The notes: a model not told the origin generated them from the sequence alone. Shown: positions 18,016-27,946, counted from the stretch's first letter. The stretch is 64,000 nt of DNA from Bodonicaedibacter sp963693005 (GCA_963693005.1 OY843726.1:496001-560000), one strand, 5' to 3'. Numbers and translations: made by a program.

Positions 18016-18816
18016 ATGTGGGCCATTCCTTTTCATAATATAGACCCTATAATCTTTCGTATAACGCCTAGCATTTCACTCAACTGGTATGGCTTGTCTT
18101 ACTTGGCCGGAGTAATATTTGTAATGTGGAAAAGCGAAAAAATGGCCCGTAAATATCAGCCTGAATTCCCCACAGACATCTTTAAAAACTTTATGTTCTG
18201 GACAATGATGGCAATTGTTATTGGTGCTAGGCTTGGTGATGTTTTATTTTATAACCTTCATTACTATTGGCATCACCCATTAGAAATATTAGCTACTTGG
18301 AAGGGTGGAATGTCATTCCACGGTGGATTAATTGGATCTCTTTTCGTTACAATTTTTTATACACGACACCATAAAGTTAAGCTTACAAAGTTCGGGGATA
18401 TTCTCGGTGTTAATGCGCCAGTTGCTCTTATGTTTGGTCGCCTAGCTAATTTTATTAACGGCGAGCTCTATGGTCATATAAGTGATGTACCCTGGGCAAT
18501 CCCCTTTCCAAAAGGAGGGTATACGCCTCGGCACCCAAGCCAACTTTATGAAGCACTTCTCGAGGGTTTATTCCTACACCTTATATTGCGCGCCGTTTAC
18601 AAACGCTACAACAAACGCCCAGGAATCGTTTCTGCATCATTCCTAATTGGGTACGGATTGGCTCGTTTTAGCGTAGAGTATCTAAGAGAAGGAGAAGCTT
18701 TAAGCTGGTTCCCATCTTCACCAATCACTGGAGGGCAACTACTGTCCCTCCCCATGATTGCCAGTGGCCTAATATGGTTAGTTTTTGTTTTGTTTTGCAA
18801 AAAACCAAAACTCTAA
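18016..18816 (+). CDS. lgt: Prolipoprotein diacylglyceryl transferase
   Basis: Inner-membrane enzyme that attaches diacylglycerol from PG to the lipobox Cys. The 266-residue protein has seven hydrophobic helices and the Lgt signature GRLANFINGELYG near residue 140, preceded by MSFHGGLIG and followed by PRHPSQLYEALLEG. It starts one base after the gpsA stop. Its stop overlaps the stop of the convergent tpiA by two bases. Confidence 0.96.
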   Translation: MWAIPFHNIDPIIFRITPSISLNWYGLSYLAGVIFVMWKSEKMARKYQPEFPTDIFKNFMFWTMMAIVIGARLGDVLFYNLHYYWHHPLEILATWKGGMSFHGGLIGSLFVTIFYTRHHKVKLTKFGDILGVNAPVALMFGRLANFINGELYGHISDVPWAIPFPKGGYTPRHPSQLYEALLEGLFLHLILRAVYKRYNKRPGIVSASFLIGYGLARFSVEYLREGEALSWFPSSPITGGQLLSLPMIASGLIWLVFVLFCKKPKL

Positions 18817-19511
18817 CTTAATGCCTTAACAATAGCGTTTAGTTTATTTATCTCAAGGCTAGCGCCTCCCACCAACACTCCATCAAGGTCTGGGATTAAA
18901 GCAATTTGACTGGCATTTAAGTTTGACACCGACCCACCATACAATACTTGAGTTGGTTTCTCTGATTTTATAGTGTTAATAGCAGTTTCAATCTCTACGT
19001 TAGAGGGAGTTTTCCCGCTGCCAATCGCCCACACAGGTTCATATGCAACAATATATTGTTGTGGTTTTAAACCATGGGTACACTGGCTTAGCTGTGCAAG
19101 CAATGTTTGACGAGCATGGTTATCTGTCTGCTCCTCATCCCTTTCACCTATACAGATAATGGGCATCAGCCCTGCACGAATCGCCATCTTTGCCTTTGCA
19201 TGAATCCATTCATTTGTCTCGCGATGGCTTAGGCGACGCTCAGAGTGTCCTACGATCACATGCGTACACCCAACATCATATAGCTGCTGAGCACTTACAT
19301 CTCCCGTATGAGCTCCCTCTTCTTGGGCGCTACAATCTTGCCCACCCACAAAAAGATCACTCTCAATAAACAATGGGATGTATGGAGCTGGAGGGCAAAC
19401 CACTAAATGATCTGTATCGTCAAATTCTTCCAATACTTGATGCACTAAATCTAACGACCCGTTCATTTTCCAGTTCGCAACAACTAACTTTGGGTCTCGA
19501 AGATGCGCCAT
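18813..19511 (-). CDS. tpiA: Triosephosphate isomerase
   Basis: Interconverts dihydroxyacetone phosphate and glyceraldehyde 3-phosphate. Catalytic residues are present: K15 in ANWKMNG, the His of VGHSERR, and the Glu of AYEPVWAIGSGKTP, plus the phosphate loop YGGSVS. At 232 residues it is somewhat shorter than the usual ~250, without loss of a catalytic block. It is convergent with lgt, and only 53 bases separate its start from the divergent RNase E/G gene. Confidence 0.95.
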   Translation of the reverse strand: MAHLRDPKLVVANWKMNGSLDLVHQVLEEFDDTDHLVVCPPAPYIPLFIESDLFVGGQDCSAQEEGAHTGDVSAQQLYDVGCTHVIVGHSERRLSHRETNEWIHAKAKMAIRAGLMPIICIGERDEEQTDNHARQTLLAQLSQCTHGLKPQQYIVAYEPVWAIGSGKTPSNVEIETAINTIKSEKPTQVLYGGSVSNLNASQIALIPDLDGVLVGGASLEINKLNAIVKALS

Positions 19512-19564
19512 ATTTCAACCTTTCTATTTGCATTCAATGATTTATATGTTGTACTTCTTAAGTT

Positions 19565-20686
19565 ATGAATACTGTACACTATCAAATTTATATAGAAAAG
19601 CGTTCGGATAAAAACATCGACATTTACCGAATACTCGTCACAGATGTCTATGATAACATCATCATAATTTCTGGGATCAGTTCGGATGATTTGCATGGTC
19701 ACATTTATCACGGGAATGTAAAACAAACCTTTAAAAACAAGCGCGCCCTAATTAAGTCAGATGCGGGAACGCTGTTTTACACATCATCCACTTATCACTC
19801 AACTCATTTAAATGCCGGCGATCCTGTTATTTTACAAGCAACAGGAGTCTCTTCCGCAGATGCCGATACTAAGCATTATAAAGGACACTTTAAAGTTGGC
19901 ATACCCTTCGGCCCTATAATTCTAACTCCCGGAGACAAAGGCATTCACATGTCCCGAAGGCTTAAGAATCATGAAAAGTTCGACAACAACTCCCAACCTA
20001 TGCTGAGCAAGCTAACTCAAAGCTGTGGAGCAAAGCTCCGCCTATCTTCGTTAAAGTATACAGAGAGTGATCTCTGTGACCTATTTACTTTTGTATATAC
20101 AGCATTCAGTAATAATAGCTGCAACCATCCTCATTTCAAACTTATGTCAATGTTAATCAACTATCTTCACCTCCCCACAAATGTATTTACAAACGATCCT
20201 TCATTTAAAATTTATCTAACCTCCGCATTACTTAAAACCAACTTAGCCTTAAACTCTATCAATACACTTGCCCCAGACCACATTAGCCTTATTGACGAGA
20301 AATGGACACAAGCCATACAAGCTTTCTTTCCACTTCCTAGTGGAGCAAGTATACATATTCAAGAAACGTTTGCCTGTACAACTATTGATATCAATGCAGG
20401 CCCCAATTGCTCATTTGAAAGCACAAACCTCGAAGCGATTAAACACATTCCATACTTTCTACATACTGGAAAGTATGGAGGCAAAGTTATTATAGATCTA
20501 CTACCAACTACCACACAAAAAACAAAAACATCTTTACTTGAATTATTCAAATCAGAATTCCAGAAGCTTAATCTTTCTGTACAGTTGTTTGGTATCTCTC
20601 AAATGGGAATGCTCGAGCTAATAATACCTCGACAAGGGTGGCCATTATGGCAAATAGATAAAAAAATGCAGCCATTTTCAAAATAG
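19565..20686 (+). CDS. Ribonuclease E/G family protein, short form
   Basis: Endoribonuclease of the RNase E/G type. The C-terminal half carries the diagnostic core: LPSGASIHIQET, then TTIDINAG with D275, then GGKVIIDLL with D311, matching the two Mg-binding aspartates of RNase E. The N-terminal half is poorly conserved; an S1-like region is plausible around 35-110. The 373-residue protein ends soon after the catalytic core and lacks the zinc-link CPxC motif and C-terminal scaffold of RNase E, so it resembles the short alphaproteobacterial RNase G-like proteins. A full RNase E elsewhere cannot be excluded. Confidence 0.82.
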   Translation: MNTVHYQIYIEKRSDKNIDIYRILVTDVYDNIIIISGISSDDLHGHIYHGNVKQTFKNKRALIKSDAGTLFYTSSTYHSTHLNAGDPVILQATGVSSADADTKHYKGHFKVGIPFGPIILTPGDKGIHMSRRLKNHEKFDNNSQPMLSKLTQSCGAKLRLSSLKYTESDLCDLFTFVYTAFSNNSCNHPHFKLMSMLINYLHLPTNVFTNDPSFKIYLTSALLKTNLALNSINTLAPDHISLIDEKWTQAIQAFFPLPSGASIHIQETFACTTIDINAGPNCSFESTNLEAIKHIPYFLHTGKYGGKVIIDLLPTTTQKTKTSLLELFKSEFQKLNLSVQLFGISQMGMLELIIPRQGWPLWQIDKKMQPFSK

Positions 20687-20738
20687 TCCTGGACAAGCGA
20701 GCGTTTTTTTCATATTAATTCTATTAGGTGTTTTTTAC

Positions 20739-20814
20739 GCCTGGGTAGCTCAGTTGGTAGAGCAAAGGACTGAAAATCCTTGTGTCGACGGTTCGATTCC
20801 GCCCCCAGGCACCA
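20739..20814 (+). tRNA. tRNA-Phe (anticodon GAA)
   Basis: Complete 76-base cloverleaf: acceptor GCCTGGG/CCCAGGC, discriminator A, encoded CCA, anticodon loop CTGAAAA giving GAA, T loop TTCGATT. It lies after the RNase E/G gene and ends one base before the stop of the convergent motE. Confidence 0.97.
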
Positions 20815-20815
20815 C

Positions 20816-21445
20816 CTATTTTTTTATTTCTTTTTCACTTAAAATTTTATCCGTTAAATAGCTAGCCCTTGATGGATTCATACTTGATAAAATAGCTGCA
20901 GTTTTGCTTTCTTTCATTATTTTTAAAATAGAAATAACTCTCCCCTCAGGTAAGTTATTAAAAATTTGTGCGGCTTGATCAGGCTTCATATTCTCATAAA
21001 TACGAACCAATAAGGTTAGTTTTTTCTGCTCCTGTTCTTGGTGTTGACCAATCAAATTTCTAATATCATTTTTTAATCTACGCAAGTCCTGTAATTGTTG
21101 ATGAATTCTAGCTTCAATAATTTTTAGCTGATCTGATTTTTTTAAAACCTCAGCAGCTTTTTTGCGTAACTTTTCTCGATAATTAAATAATGACCCTAAG
21201 ACTTCTATATCTTTAGGAGTTAAGTTCATAAAATCTAACTTAAGAGTTAAACCCTGATCATCCAAGTGAATGTTAGACTCTCTGGGAACCTCATCATCCT
21301 TGTCTGTACTTTTCTCTGTCTTTTCACCATCTTTTGAGGGAGCAGCCGAGATTAAGCTTGATAACGTCATAAGCTTTGATGCAATCACAAAAATACAACA
21401 AATCAGTACAGATCGAATGGCTGTGTTAAAATTGAGAATTTGCAT
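20816..21445 (-). CDS. motE: MotE-type flagellar motor chaperone
   Basis: MotE in alphaproteobacteria is a periplasmic chaperone for the motor protein MotC. The 209-residue protein has an N-terminal membrane anchor (about 10-33), an acidic linker, a coiled coil (about 85-140) and a C-terminal MgtE-N-like repeat domain (IYENMKPDQAAQIFNNL, then SSMNPSRAS). This layout is that of MotE/FlbE. It is the last gene of a fliL-DUF6468-motE run; 19 bases separate it from DUF6468. Confidence 0.85.
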   Translation of the reverse strand: MQILNFNTAIRSVLICCIFVIASKLMTLSSLISAAPSKDGEKTEKSTDKDDEVPRESNIHLDDQGLTLKLDFMNLTPKDIEVLGSLFNYREKLRKKAAEVLKKSDQLKIIEARIHQQLQDLRRLKNDIRNLIGQHQEQEQKKLTLLVRIYENMKPDQAAQIFNNLPEGRVISILKIMKESKTAAILSSMNPSRASYLTDKILSEKEIKK

Positions 21446-21464
21446 TATTTAATCAACCCTTCAT

Positions 21465-21836
21465 TTATCGCAATTTTTGGGCATCTTTAACAATATTGTT
21501 TTTGCGTGAAGTTACCTTAACCGATTCTAAATTGCGATCTCTGCGTTTAGGTGTATCCACACTTTTTACCTGTGTTTTTTCAACAACAAATAATAGCTCA
21601 TCTTTTACAGAATGTGCTTTTTGTATCAGCCTCTGTAAAATGTCTTTTTCAGAGTTACAAACATAACGAAATCGTTCAGTAGTATTTTCAAGGTCCGTCA
21701 AACTCGCTTCTGTCTTTTTTAGAATTTTATCAAAGTCCCCCTTATAGACCTTAAGCTTCTTAATGTCTAGGTGAAGTCGAATTCCCATTAACACAGTAGC
21801 AATTAAAAATATCAATAACACCGTTTCTAACACCAT
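21465..21836 (-). CDS. DUF6468-like flagellar-associated membrane-anchored protein
   Basis: A 123-residue protein with one N-terminal membrane helix (about 3-22) followed by a helical, probably coiled-coil segment (25-90) and a basic tail. Size, topology and place between fliL and motE match the DUF6468 family found in alphaproteobacterial flagellar loci. Its molecular role is not known. It begins 13 bases after fliL. Confidence 0.7.
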   Translation of the reverse strand: MVLETVLLIFLIATVLMGIRLHLDIKKLKVYKGDFDKILKKTEASLTDLENTTERFRYVCNSEKDILQRLIQKAHSVKDELLFVVEKTQVKSVDTPKRRDRNLESVKVTSRKNNIVKDAQKLR

Positions 21837-21849
21837 GACATCTATCCTT

Positions 21850-22386
21850 TTATTGCGTAATTAGCTTACGAAACAGAACTGTTTTTACTTTTAGTGGCGC
21901 CAAAATTGTATTTAACCTAACTATAATGTTTTGGCGCACGCGCTCTAAACCCACTGGCGCAGAAAATCGGTTAACGGCAGCAGGTGTAAATTCGTCTAAA
22001 TTCAACGAGCCTAAAAATGTGTGCAGTGTATCTAAAATCTCTGGCTCATAAATTTTATAATCTTCCGCATTGGCATCTTCCGAGATACGCAGTGTTAACC
22101 CTACTACCATATAACCAATAGTATTATCTAAGTAGCGCATGCGAAGTTTAATGTCTGGAAGAGGAAAATAAGCAGGGGCATAAGTAACTACCTCTTTTTC
22201 CGGAATACCCTCAGTTAAGAAAAAATAGACCGCACCATAAATTCCAATTAACAAAAAGACCAGAGAAATAATAATCAATAGAAGCTTTTTACTTTTGGAT
22301 GGCTTTGCATTTTCAGAGTTTTTGTCTACGGTTTTTCTATCTAGCTCAAACTCTACATCTTCTTCTTGCTTTGCTTCATCCGCCAT
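21850..22386 (-). CDS. fliL: Flagellar basal body-associated protein FliL
   Basis: Inner-membrane protein that surrounds the stator and supports motor torque. The 178-residue protein has a charged cytoplasmic N-terminus (1-33), one membrane helix (about 34-56) and a periplasmic FliL domain with YFPLPDIKLRM and a C-terminal VRQNIIVRLN segment. It heads a three-gene flagellar run on this strand, 172 bases after mfd. In the relatives I know, fliM lies directly after fliL; here it is absent. Confidence 0.9.
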   Translation of the reverse strand: MADEAKQEEDVEFELDRKTVDKNSENAKPSKSKKLLLIIISLVFLLIGIYGAVYFFLTEGIPEKEVVTYAPAYFPLPDIKLRMRYLDNTIGYMVVGLTLRISEDANAEDYKIYEPEILDTLHTFLGSLNLDEFTPAAVNRFSAPVGLERVRQNIIVRLNTILAPLKVKTVLFRKLITQ

Positions 22387-22558
22387 ACTTAAACCACCAA
22401 TTAATCTTTATAGCAATTTTAGAGACGAAGAATTGAAATTTAGTTAATTCTAAAATTCACAAAACTAATAATGGCGTATAACCACTATTTTTGGAGATAA
22501 TAAACAGGTTTTAACAAAAGATAGCTCTGCACAAAAGTCAATGTCCTTACTTTCGAAC

Positions 22559-25500
22559 TTACTTCTCTGACAACTTACACAAAACCTGACACACTTGATA
22601 AATTTTACGAACACGCTTTGAAATATCTGAAATAGACCATGTATAAAACAGCTTTGAATCGGGGCGAAGTTTATAATAAGCATCACCTTGCACCAAGTTT
22701 ATAAGCTCTCGTCCATAAGGACAATCATTATTCCGAAAGGTTATTAAAACACCATTTGGGCCTGATTCTAACTTTTGAATCGACGCCTTACGGCAAAGAA
22801 TTTTAAGTTTTAATGTTTCCATTAAGTTTTCGGCCTCTTCTGGTAGGGGGCCAAATCTATCAATAAATTCTAATCGAATTGTATTTACGTCTTCATTTGT
22901 ACCTAAGCTTCCTAAACGGCGATACAAATCCATTCGCAACCCTATCTCTGGAATATAAGATTCTGGCAATCCAACCGACAAACCTAAGGCAATCGTAGGG
23001 CTCCACACATCATCTTCTTCATCCACCTCAATAGCATGCTTTTTAAGCTTGCTGACGGCCTGCTTTAGCATATCCTGATACAATTCCACTCCAACATCCT
23101 TAATGTGCCCTGACTGCTCTTCTCCTAAAAGATTTCCAGCCCCTCGAATATCTAGATCATGCGACGCAAGCGTAAACCCTGCGCCCAATGTATCCAAGGT
23201 TGACATAACTTGTAATCGCTTCGTTGCAGCCGCCGTAATATTCCGGTCAGCAGGAACTGTAAAGTATGCAAATGCTTGCTTACTGCTACGACCAATTCTT
23301 CCCCGCAACTGATACAACTGAGACAACCCAAATAAATGAGAATTATGAACAATCATTGTATTTGCGTTCGGAATATCAATCCCAGACTCAATAATTTGAG
23401 TCGACAATAACACCTGTGTTTTACCCTCAGTAAAATCAATTAGCTGTTGCTCAATTTCTGTTGGCCTTAGTTGGCCATGAGCAACAGCCACTTTTAAATC
23501 CGGCATCTTTTTTTTGATGCGTTCCTCTATATTTAATATATCAGATATCCGCGGACAAACGTAAAACACCTGCCCTCCGCGCTCAACTTCATGTTCAATC
23601 GCCTTATAAATTACAATAGGATCTTCCTCACAAATTGTCGTTTGTATAGCCCTACGATCCACAGGAGGAGTAGCAATCAACGACATTTCTTTAATGCCTA
23701 ATAAAGATAGTTGCAACGTCCTAGGAATAGGTGTGGCAGATAACGTCAACACATGAATATTTTCTGAAATCTCTTTGATTTTTTCTTTCTGTTTGACCCC
23801 AAACATTTGCTCTTCATCAACAATTAACAACCCCAGTTGGTGATATTTAAAAGTAGAATTTAATAATGCATGCGTTCCAATAACAATCGATACATCTCCC
23901 TCTGCCAAAGCTTTTTTAGTTGCTGAAACTTCTGATGGCTTTACTAACCTAGAAACTTGCGAAACATTAAGCCCAAATCCCTTAAACCGCTCAACAAACG
24001 TTACATAATGCTGCCTTGCTAAAATGGTGGTAGGAGTAATAACCCCAACTTGCAACCCATTGCTTACTGCTAAAAATGCTGCTCGCAAAGCGACCTCGGT
24101 TTTTCCAAAACCCACATCACCACACACCAAGCGGTCCATAGGCCTAGCCGTACCCAAATCCTGAACAACATCATTAATGGCATTTAATTGATCGTCTGTC
24201 TCGACAAACGGAAAACGCTTACAAAACTCATCATAAGCTCCCTCTTTTAAATCAATGCTAGGAGCAGTTTTTAACAAGCGCTTAGCAGCTATATCCATCA
24301 AATATTTAGCAATAGTCCGCAATTGTTTTTTTACTTTTAATTGGCGGCTCTGCCATGCTGCTCCGCCGATTTTGTCTAAAACAACAGCCCCTTCTCCACT
24401 ACCATAACGCGACAACATTTCAATATTTTCTACTGGAAGATATAGCTTGTCTTTTCCTGAATATTCTAAAATTAAACAATCATGCGATGCTGCAAAAACA
24501 GTAATCGTTTCTAACCCCAAATATCTCCCTAACCCATGCTGACGATGTATCACTAAATCACCCATACTAATTTGGCTGGCTTGAGCTATAATATCTTCAG
24601 CTCGAATAGACGGGCGAGAGCGCTTAAAGTTTTTTTTACGCTCACCAAACAACTCTGATGCAGAAGTCACCCAACAGCCAGAAGTCTCTATGCCGTGTAT
24701 AATTTTTGCACTCCAAACAACAACATCTTGCTGACACGCCAGAACTTCTGACCAGCGCTTAAAATGAGGTGGGGGAGACTCACACAAATCAACAATACGA
24801 GTTACATCTTTTTCTTCAACAACAGCAATAACTAGTTTCTTTTTACCTGCGTGGCATATCGCCTCCTTCATACGCTCAGCCGCACTTTGTGAGACTAGTG
24901 GCGCAGTAACTTTAACCCCACAAGTATGAGCTTCATGAACCTTGAGCGGCGAGTAAGTTTTCACATTTTTTTGTTGGAAAATTTCTTTCTGAGCATCAAT
25001 ACAATACAAAAGCTCTGGAGGCAAAGGAGGAAGCAATTTTTCTTCTGCAGAGGTCTCCCATAACTCTTTCCGGTATTGAAAGGATGTCTGAATATCTTTT
25101 ATACAACCTTCAACGCTCACGCGCTCTGGAAAAAGAAACATTACCTCGGGGAATCTCTCCATCAACGTATATGTTTTATCAAAAAATAGTGGATATAGTT
25201 GCTCCCAGCCAGTTGGTGGTGACCTTTCCAAAATATTCTGTCGGTAGTATGCCTTAGAGGCCGATGGAATATGTTTAGAGTAGTTATTAGTAAACCGTTT
25301 TAATGTATCGTCTGTTAATAATATTTCTTGTGAAGAGTGAATACGCAAATGTTGCACAAAACTAGCCGAGTCTCGCAACTGACTATTTGGATCAAACGTG
25401 CAAATACTTTCAACCTCATCTCCAAACAAATCAATACGATAAGGCTTATCTGAATCTGCTGGAAAAATATCAACAATACCTCCTCGTATACAAAATTCAC

Positions 25501-25948
25501 TTCTACCATATACCGTTTCTGAACGCACAAACCCTAAATCAGTTAATTTTGTAATAACCTCATTTGTATTAATTTTATCGCCCTGAGTTAAAGTAATTTG
25601 AAAAGAGTCATTACTTTGATCTCCTAGTTTTTGACACGCACCCAACATTGTGCTTAATACCACAGTAGAACCCGTCGATCTTTGCAAGCTCTTCAACACA
25701 GACTGACGCTCTATTTGCAGCCTTTTAGATGGCGAAGCTGCCGCATAGGGCAAAGTATCCCACTGCGGGTAAGTCAGCAAGTCTACCGTGGGATTAAATG
25801 CTCTAATCGCTAGCTGAGCTTCGTATAATGACTGGTTGTCTTCTACAACTAACCACACTTTTTTCTGCTTAGATAACAGTTCATGTATCCAAACACCCGA
25901 AGTTGCAGGAGAAAAAAAGGAAAGACGTTTCTTGATATAAAATGACAT
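22559..25948 (-). CDS. mfd: Transcription-repair coupling factor Mfd
   Basis: ATP-dependent translocase that removes RNA polymerase stalled at lesions and recruits UvrA. The 1129-residue protein has the UvrB-like N-terminal module, the RNA polymerase-interacting domain (GDLVIHRQHGLGRYLG near 465-480), the RecG-like motor with Walker A GDVGFGKTE near 611-619 and the DEEQ box in LLIVDEEQMFG, a helicase C lobe with ESGIDIPNANT, and the C-terminal TRCF domain. Length and order are normal. UvrC, its pathway partner, is also in the window. Confidence 0.98.
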   Translation of the reverse strand: MSFYIKKRLSFFSPATSGVWIHELLSKQKKVWLVVEDNQSLYEAQLAIRAFNPTVDLLTYPQWDTLPYAAASPSKRLQIERQSVLKSLQRSTGSTVVLSTMLGACQKLGDQSNDSFQITLTQGDKINTNEVITKLTDLGFVRSETVYGRSEFCIRGGIVDIFPADSDKPYRIDLFGDEVESICTFDPNSQLRDSASFVQHLRIHSSQEILLTDDTLKRFTNNYSKHIPSASKAYYRQNILERSPPTGWEQLYPLFFDKTYTLMERFPEVMFLFPERVSVEGCIKDIQTSFQYRKELWETSAEEKLLPPLPPELLYCIDAQKEIFQQKNVKTYSPLKVHEAHTCGVKVTAPLVSQSAAERMKEAICHAGKKKLVIAVVEEKDVTRIVDLCESPPPHFKRWSEVLACQQDVVVWSAKIIHGIETSGCWVTSASELFGERKKNFKRSRPSIRAEDIIAQASQISMGDLVIHRQHGLGRYLGLETITVFAASHDCLILEYSGKDKLYLPVENIEMLSRYGSGEGAVVLDKIGGAAWQSRQLKVKKQLRTIAKYLMDIAAKRLLKTAPSIDLKEGAYDEFCKRFPFVETDDQLNAINDVVQDLGTARPMDRLVCGDVGFGKTEVALRAAFLAVSNGLQVGVITPTTILARQHYVTFVERFKGFGLNVSQVSRLVKPSEVSATKKALAEGDVSIVIGTHALLNSTFKYHQLGLLIVDEEQMFGVKQKEKIKEISENIHVLTLSATPIPRTLQLSLLGIKEMSLIATPPVDRRAIQTTICEEDPIVIYKAIEHEVERGGQVFYVCPRISDILNIEERIKKKMPDLKVAVAHGQLRPTEIEQQLIDFTEGKTQVLLSTQIIESGIDIPNANTMIVHNSHLFGLSQLYQLRGRIGRSSKQAFAYFTVPADRNITAAATKRLQVMSTLDTLGAGFTLASHDLDIRGAGNLLGEEQSGHIKDVGVELYQDMLKQAVSKLKKHAIEVDEEDDVWSPTIALGLSVGLPESYIPEIGLRMDLYRRLGSLGTNEDVNTIRLEFIDRFGPLPEEAENLMETLKLKILCRKASIQKLESGPNGVLITFRNNDCPYGRELINLVQGDAYYKLRPDSKLFYTWSISDISKRVRKIYQVCQVLCKLSEK

Positions 25949-26114
25949 ATAAATTACTAAAATATCGTGTTTTAATTACACCACATACATAATACGTGAA
26001 TCCTAATAAAGCTATATTTTTTTAGCCTTAAACACGTTATCTAGCCTCCTTATAAAATGAGCATGAAAGATACTTGCATTCTAAAGCACTCTATGGCATA
26101 GATGGAAACCATGT

Positions 26115-26189
<75 letters not shown>

Positions 26190-26190
26190 G

Positions 26191-27288
26191 TTATGGCTTC
26201 AAGCTAATACGGTTTCCTCCGTGGCGCTCTAACTTGTTTGCCAACTCTAACTCTAATATAATATCCCATACATATGCTGGAGAAAGCCCCGTATGAGATA
26301 TCACGTCATCAATAGATGTAGGCGTTGTTGAAAGCAACTCCATCACACTTTCCCGCATTTTATGAAAACTCTTCACCTCTGGGCCAGGCTCTGGAAAAAA
26401 ATCTTTTGGATTAAACTCTTTCAGAGCAAATCCATTACCTGCTGATAACAAGTTGTTTAAAATATCTTTACTACTACGCACCATAATCGCACCATCTGAT
26501 ATTAGGTAATTCGGTCCTTCTGATCTTGGATCATATGGAAAACCAGGAACAGCAAATACATCACGTCCAAAATCAGCGGCATACTTCGCAGTAATCATAG
26601 ATCCCGATTGATGTCTAGCTTTCACTACAACCACCCCCTTAGAAAGCCCCGAAATAATACGGTTTCGCTGTGGAAAATGATGTGCAGACGGAGAAACCCC
26701 GAATGGAAACTCAGACAATAACAACCCCTTTTGCCCTATCTCATCCTGCAATTCTTTGTGCTCCTGAGGATAAACTGTATCTAAGCCGCCCCCAACAACT
26801 GCAACTGTTCCCGTAGAAAGCGATCCTTTGTGCGCAGCTGCATCAATTCCAAGCGCAAGACCTGATACAACAACCACTCCCGCCTCACCTAGGCTCTGAC
26901 ATAGCTCTGTTGTAAATTTCATGCCGTTTAGCGATGCATTTCTTGCACCCACGACTGCTATCGAATCTTTTAGCAATAAATCTAAATTCCCAATTGCGTA
27001 TAGCACTGGAGGAGCTGAATCTATAGTTTTTAACTGTGTCGGGTATTCTGGGCTTTCCCAGGTAATGGTTTTAGCCCTAAAGCTACGAGCAAGGTCTAAC
27101 TGCTTCTCAGCATAGTCATCGTCTAATATTAACGGAGGAGGTTTTCCTAAACTACTATAAATGGAAGGCAGCATTTCAAGTGCTTTTAATGCTGATCCAT
27201 AACGTCCAATTAACTGGCGAAAAGTCACCGGACCTAAGTTTTTTGTGCCAATTAAGCGAATCCATGATTTAAGTTTTTCTGTGTTCAT
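26191..27288 (-). CDS. dprA: DNA-processing protein DprA
   Basis: DprA loads RecA on incoming single-stranded DNA during natural transformation; many non-competent bacteria also keep it. The 365-residue protein has an N-terminal helical region, the Rossmann-like core (VVGARNAS, VVSGLALGIDAAAHKG, PQRNRIISGLS, KARHQSGSMITA), and a C-terminal winged-helix DML1-like domain (about 300-360). plsY starts seven bases upstream, so rlmB-plsY-dprA looks like one operon. No competence genes are seen nearby. Confidence 0.95.
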   Translation of the reverse strand: MNTEKLKSWIRLIGTKNLGPVTFRQLIGRYGSALKALEMLPSIYSSLGKPPPLILDDDYAEKQLDLARSFRAKTITWESPEYPTQLKTIDSAPPVLYAIGNLDLLLKDSIAVVGARNASLNGMKFTTELCQSLGEAGVVVVSGLALGIDAAAHKGSLSTGTVAVVGGGLDTVYPQEHKELQDEIGQKGLLLSEFPFGVSPSAHHFPQRNRIISGLSKGVVVVKARHQSGSMITAKYAADFGRDVFAVPGFPYDPRSEGPNYLISDGAIMVRSSKDILNNLLSAGNGFALKEFNPKDFFPEPGPEVKSFHKMRESVMELLSTTPTSIDDVISHTGLSPAYVWDIILELELANKLERHGGNRISLKP

Positions 27289-27295
27289 GCTGCCA

Positions 27296-27946
27296 TCAAA
27301 GTTTAATTTTTTGTTCCTCGCCTTTCATAAGTCGGCGAATGTTTCCATTGTGCCTCCAAAAAATTAATAAAACGATAAATATAAACTGCACCTTTGCCGC
27401 TAGTTCCAAATTTTCTATCCCCCCATCAGAAAACTGAAAGTGATATATAAAAGCGTGTACTGCAGCCACCAATACCCCACACAACGCAGCCACCGAAACA
27501 ATGCGAGAAGAAAATGTTAATACCGCAAATACAATTATTCCGAAAACTGCACTATACGGAGACAACAACAAAAGGTATCCTGAAAATGATGCAACCCCCT
27601 TTCCACCATCAAACTTTAACCAAATAGAATACATGTGCCCAATAACACCAAAACCTCCGACAATTAGCAATAAAGCCATTTGCGTATCTGCAGGAATATC
27701 GTTCTGTGGGCTAGCAAAAAAGCTCAACATTATCATTGGAAACAGCACTTTTATAATATCTAAAACATACGTAGCAAATGCTAACTTCCCCCCTCCCGTT
27801 CGCAAAACATTTGTAGCACCTATATTTCCTGACCCTTTTTTCCGAACATCTTGCCGCAAAAATATCTTTACCAACAAATATCCAGAAGGAATCGAACCAC
27901 AGAAATATGCAAACACTATCCACAACACCAATAACGCTATCGACAT
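27296..27946 (-). CDS. plsY: Acyl-phosphate glycerol-3-phosphate acyltransferase PlsY
   Basis: Inner-membrane enzyme that acylates glycerol 3-phosphate at position 1. The 216-residue protein has the three conserved loops: GSIPSGYLLVK, GSGNIGATNVLRTGG and the later FDGGKGVASF block, set among several hydrophobic helices. Its start abuts the rlmB stop with no gap. It uses the product of GpsA. Confidence 0.96.
   Translation of the reverse strand: MSIALLVLWIVFAYFCGSIPSGYLLVKIFLRQDVRKKGSGNIGATNVLRTGGGKLAFATYVLDIIKVLFPMIMLSFFASPQNDIPADTQMALLLIVGGFGVIGHMYSIWLKFDGGKGVASFSGYLLLLSPYSAVFGIIVFAVLTFSSRIVSVAALCGVLVAAVHAFIYHFQFSDGGIENLELAAKVQFIFIVLLIFWRHNGNIRRLMKGEEQKIKL

Noticed and set aside
26191..27288. 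dprA as evidence of a natural transformation system
   Set aside because: DprA alone is widespread in non-competent bacteria; no comEC, comF or pilus genes are in the window.
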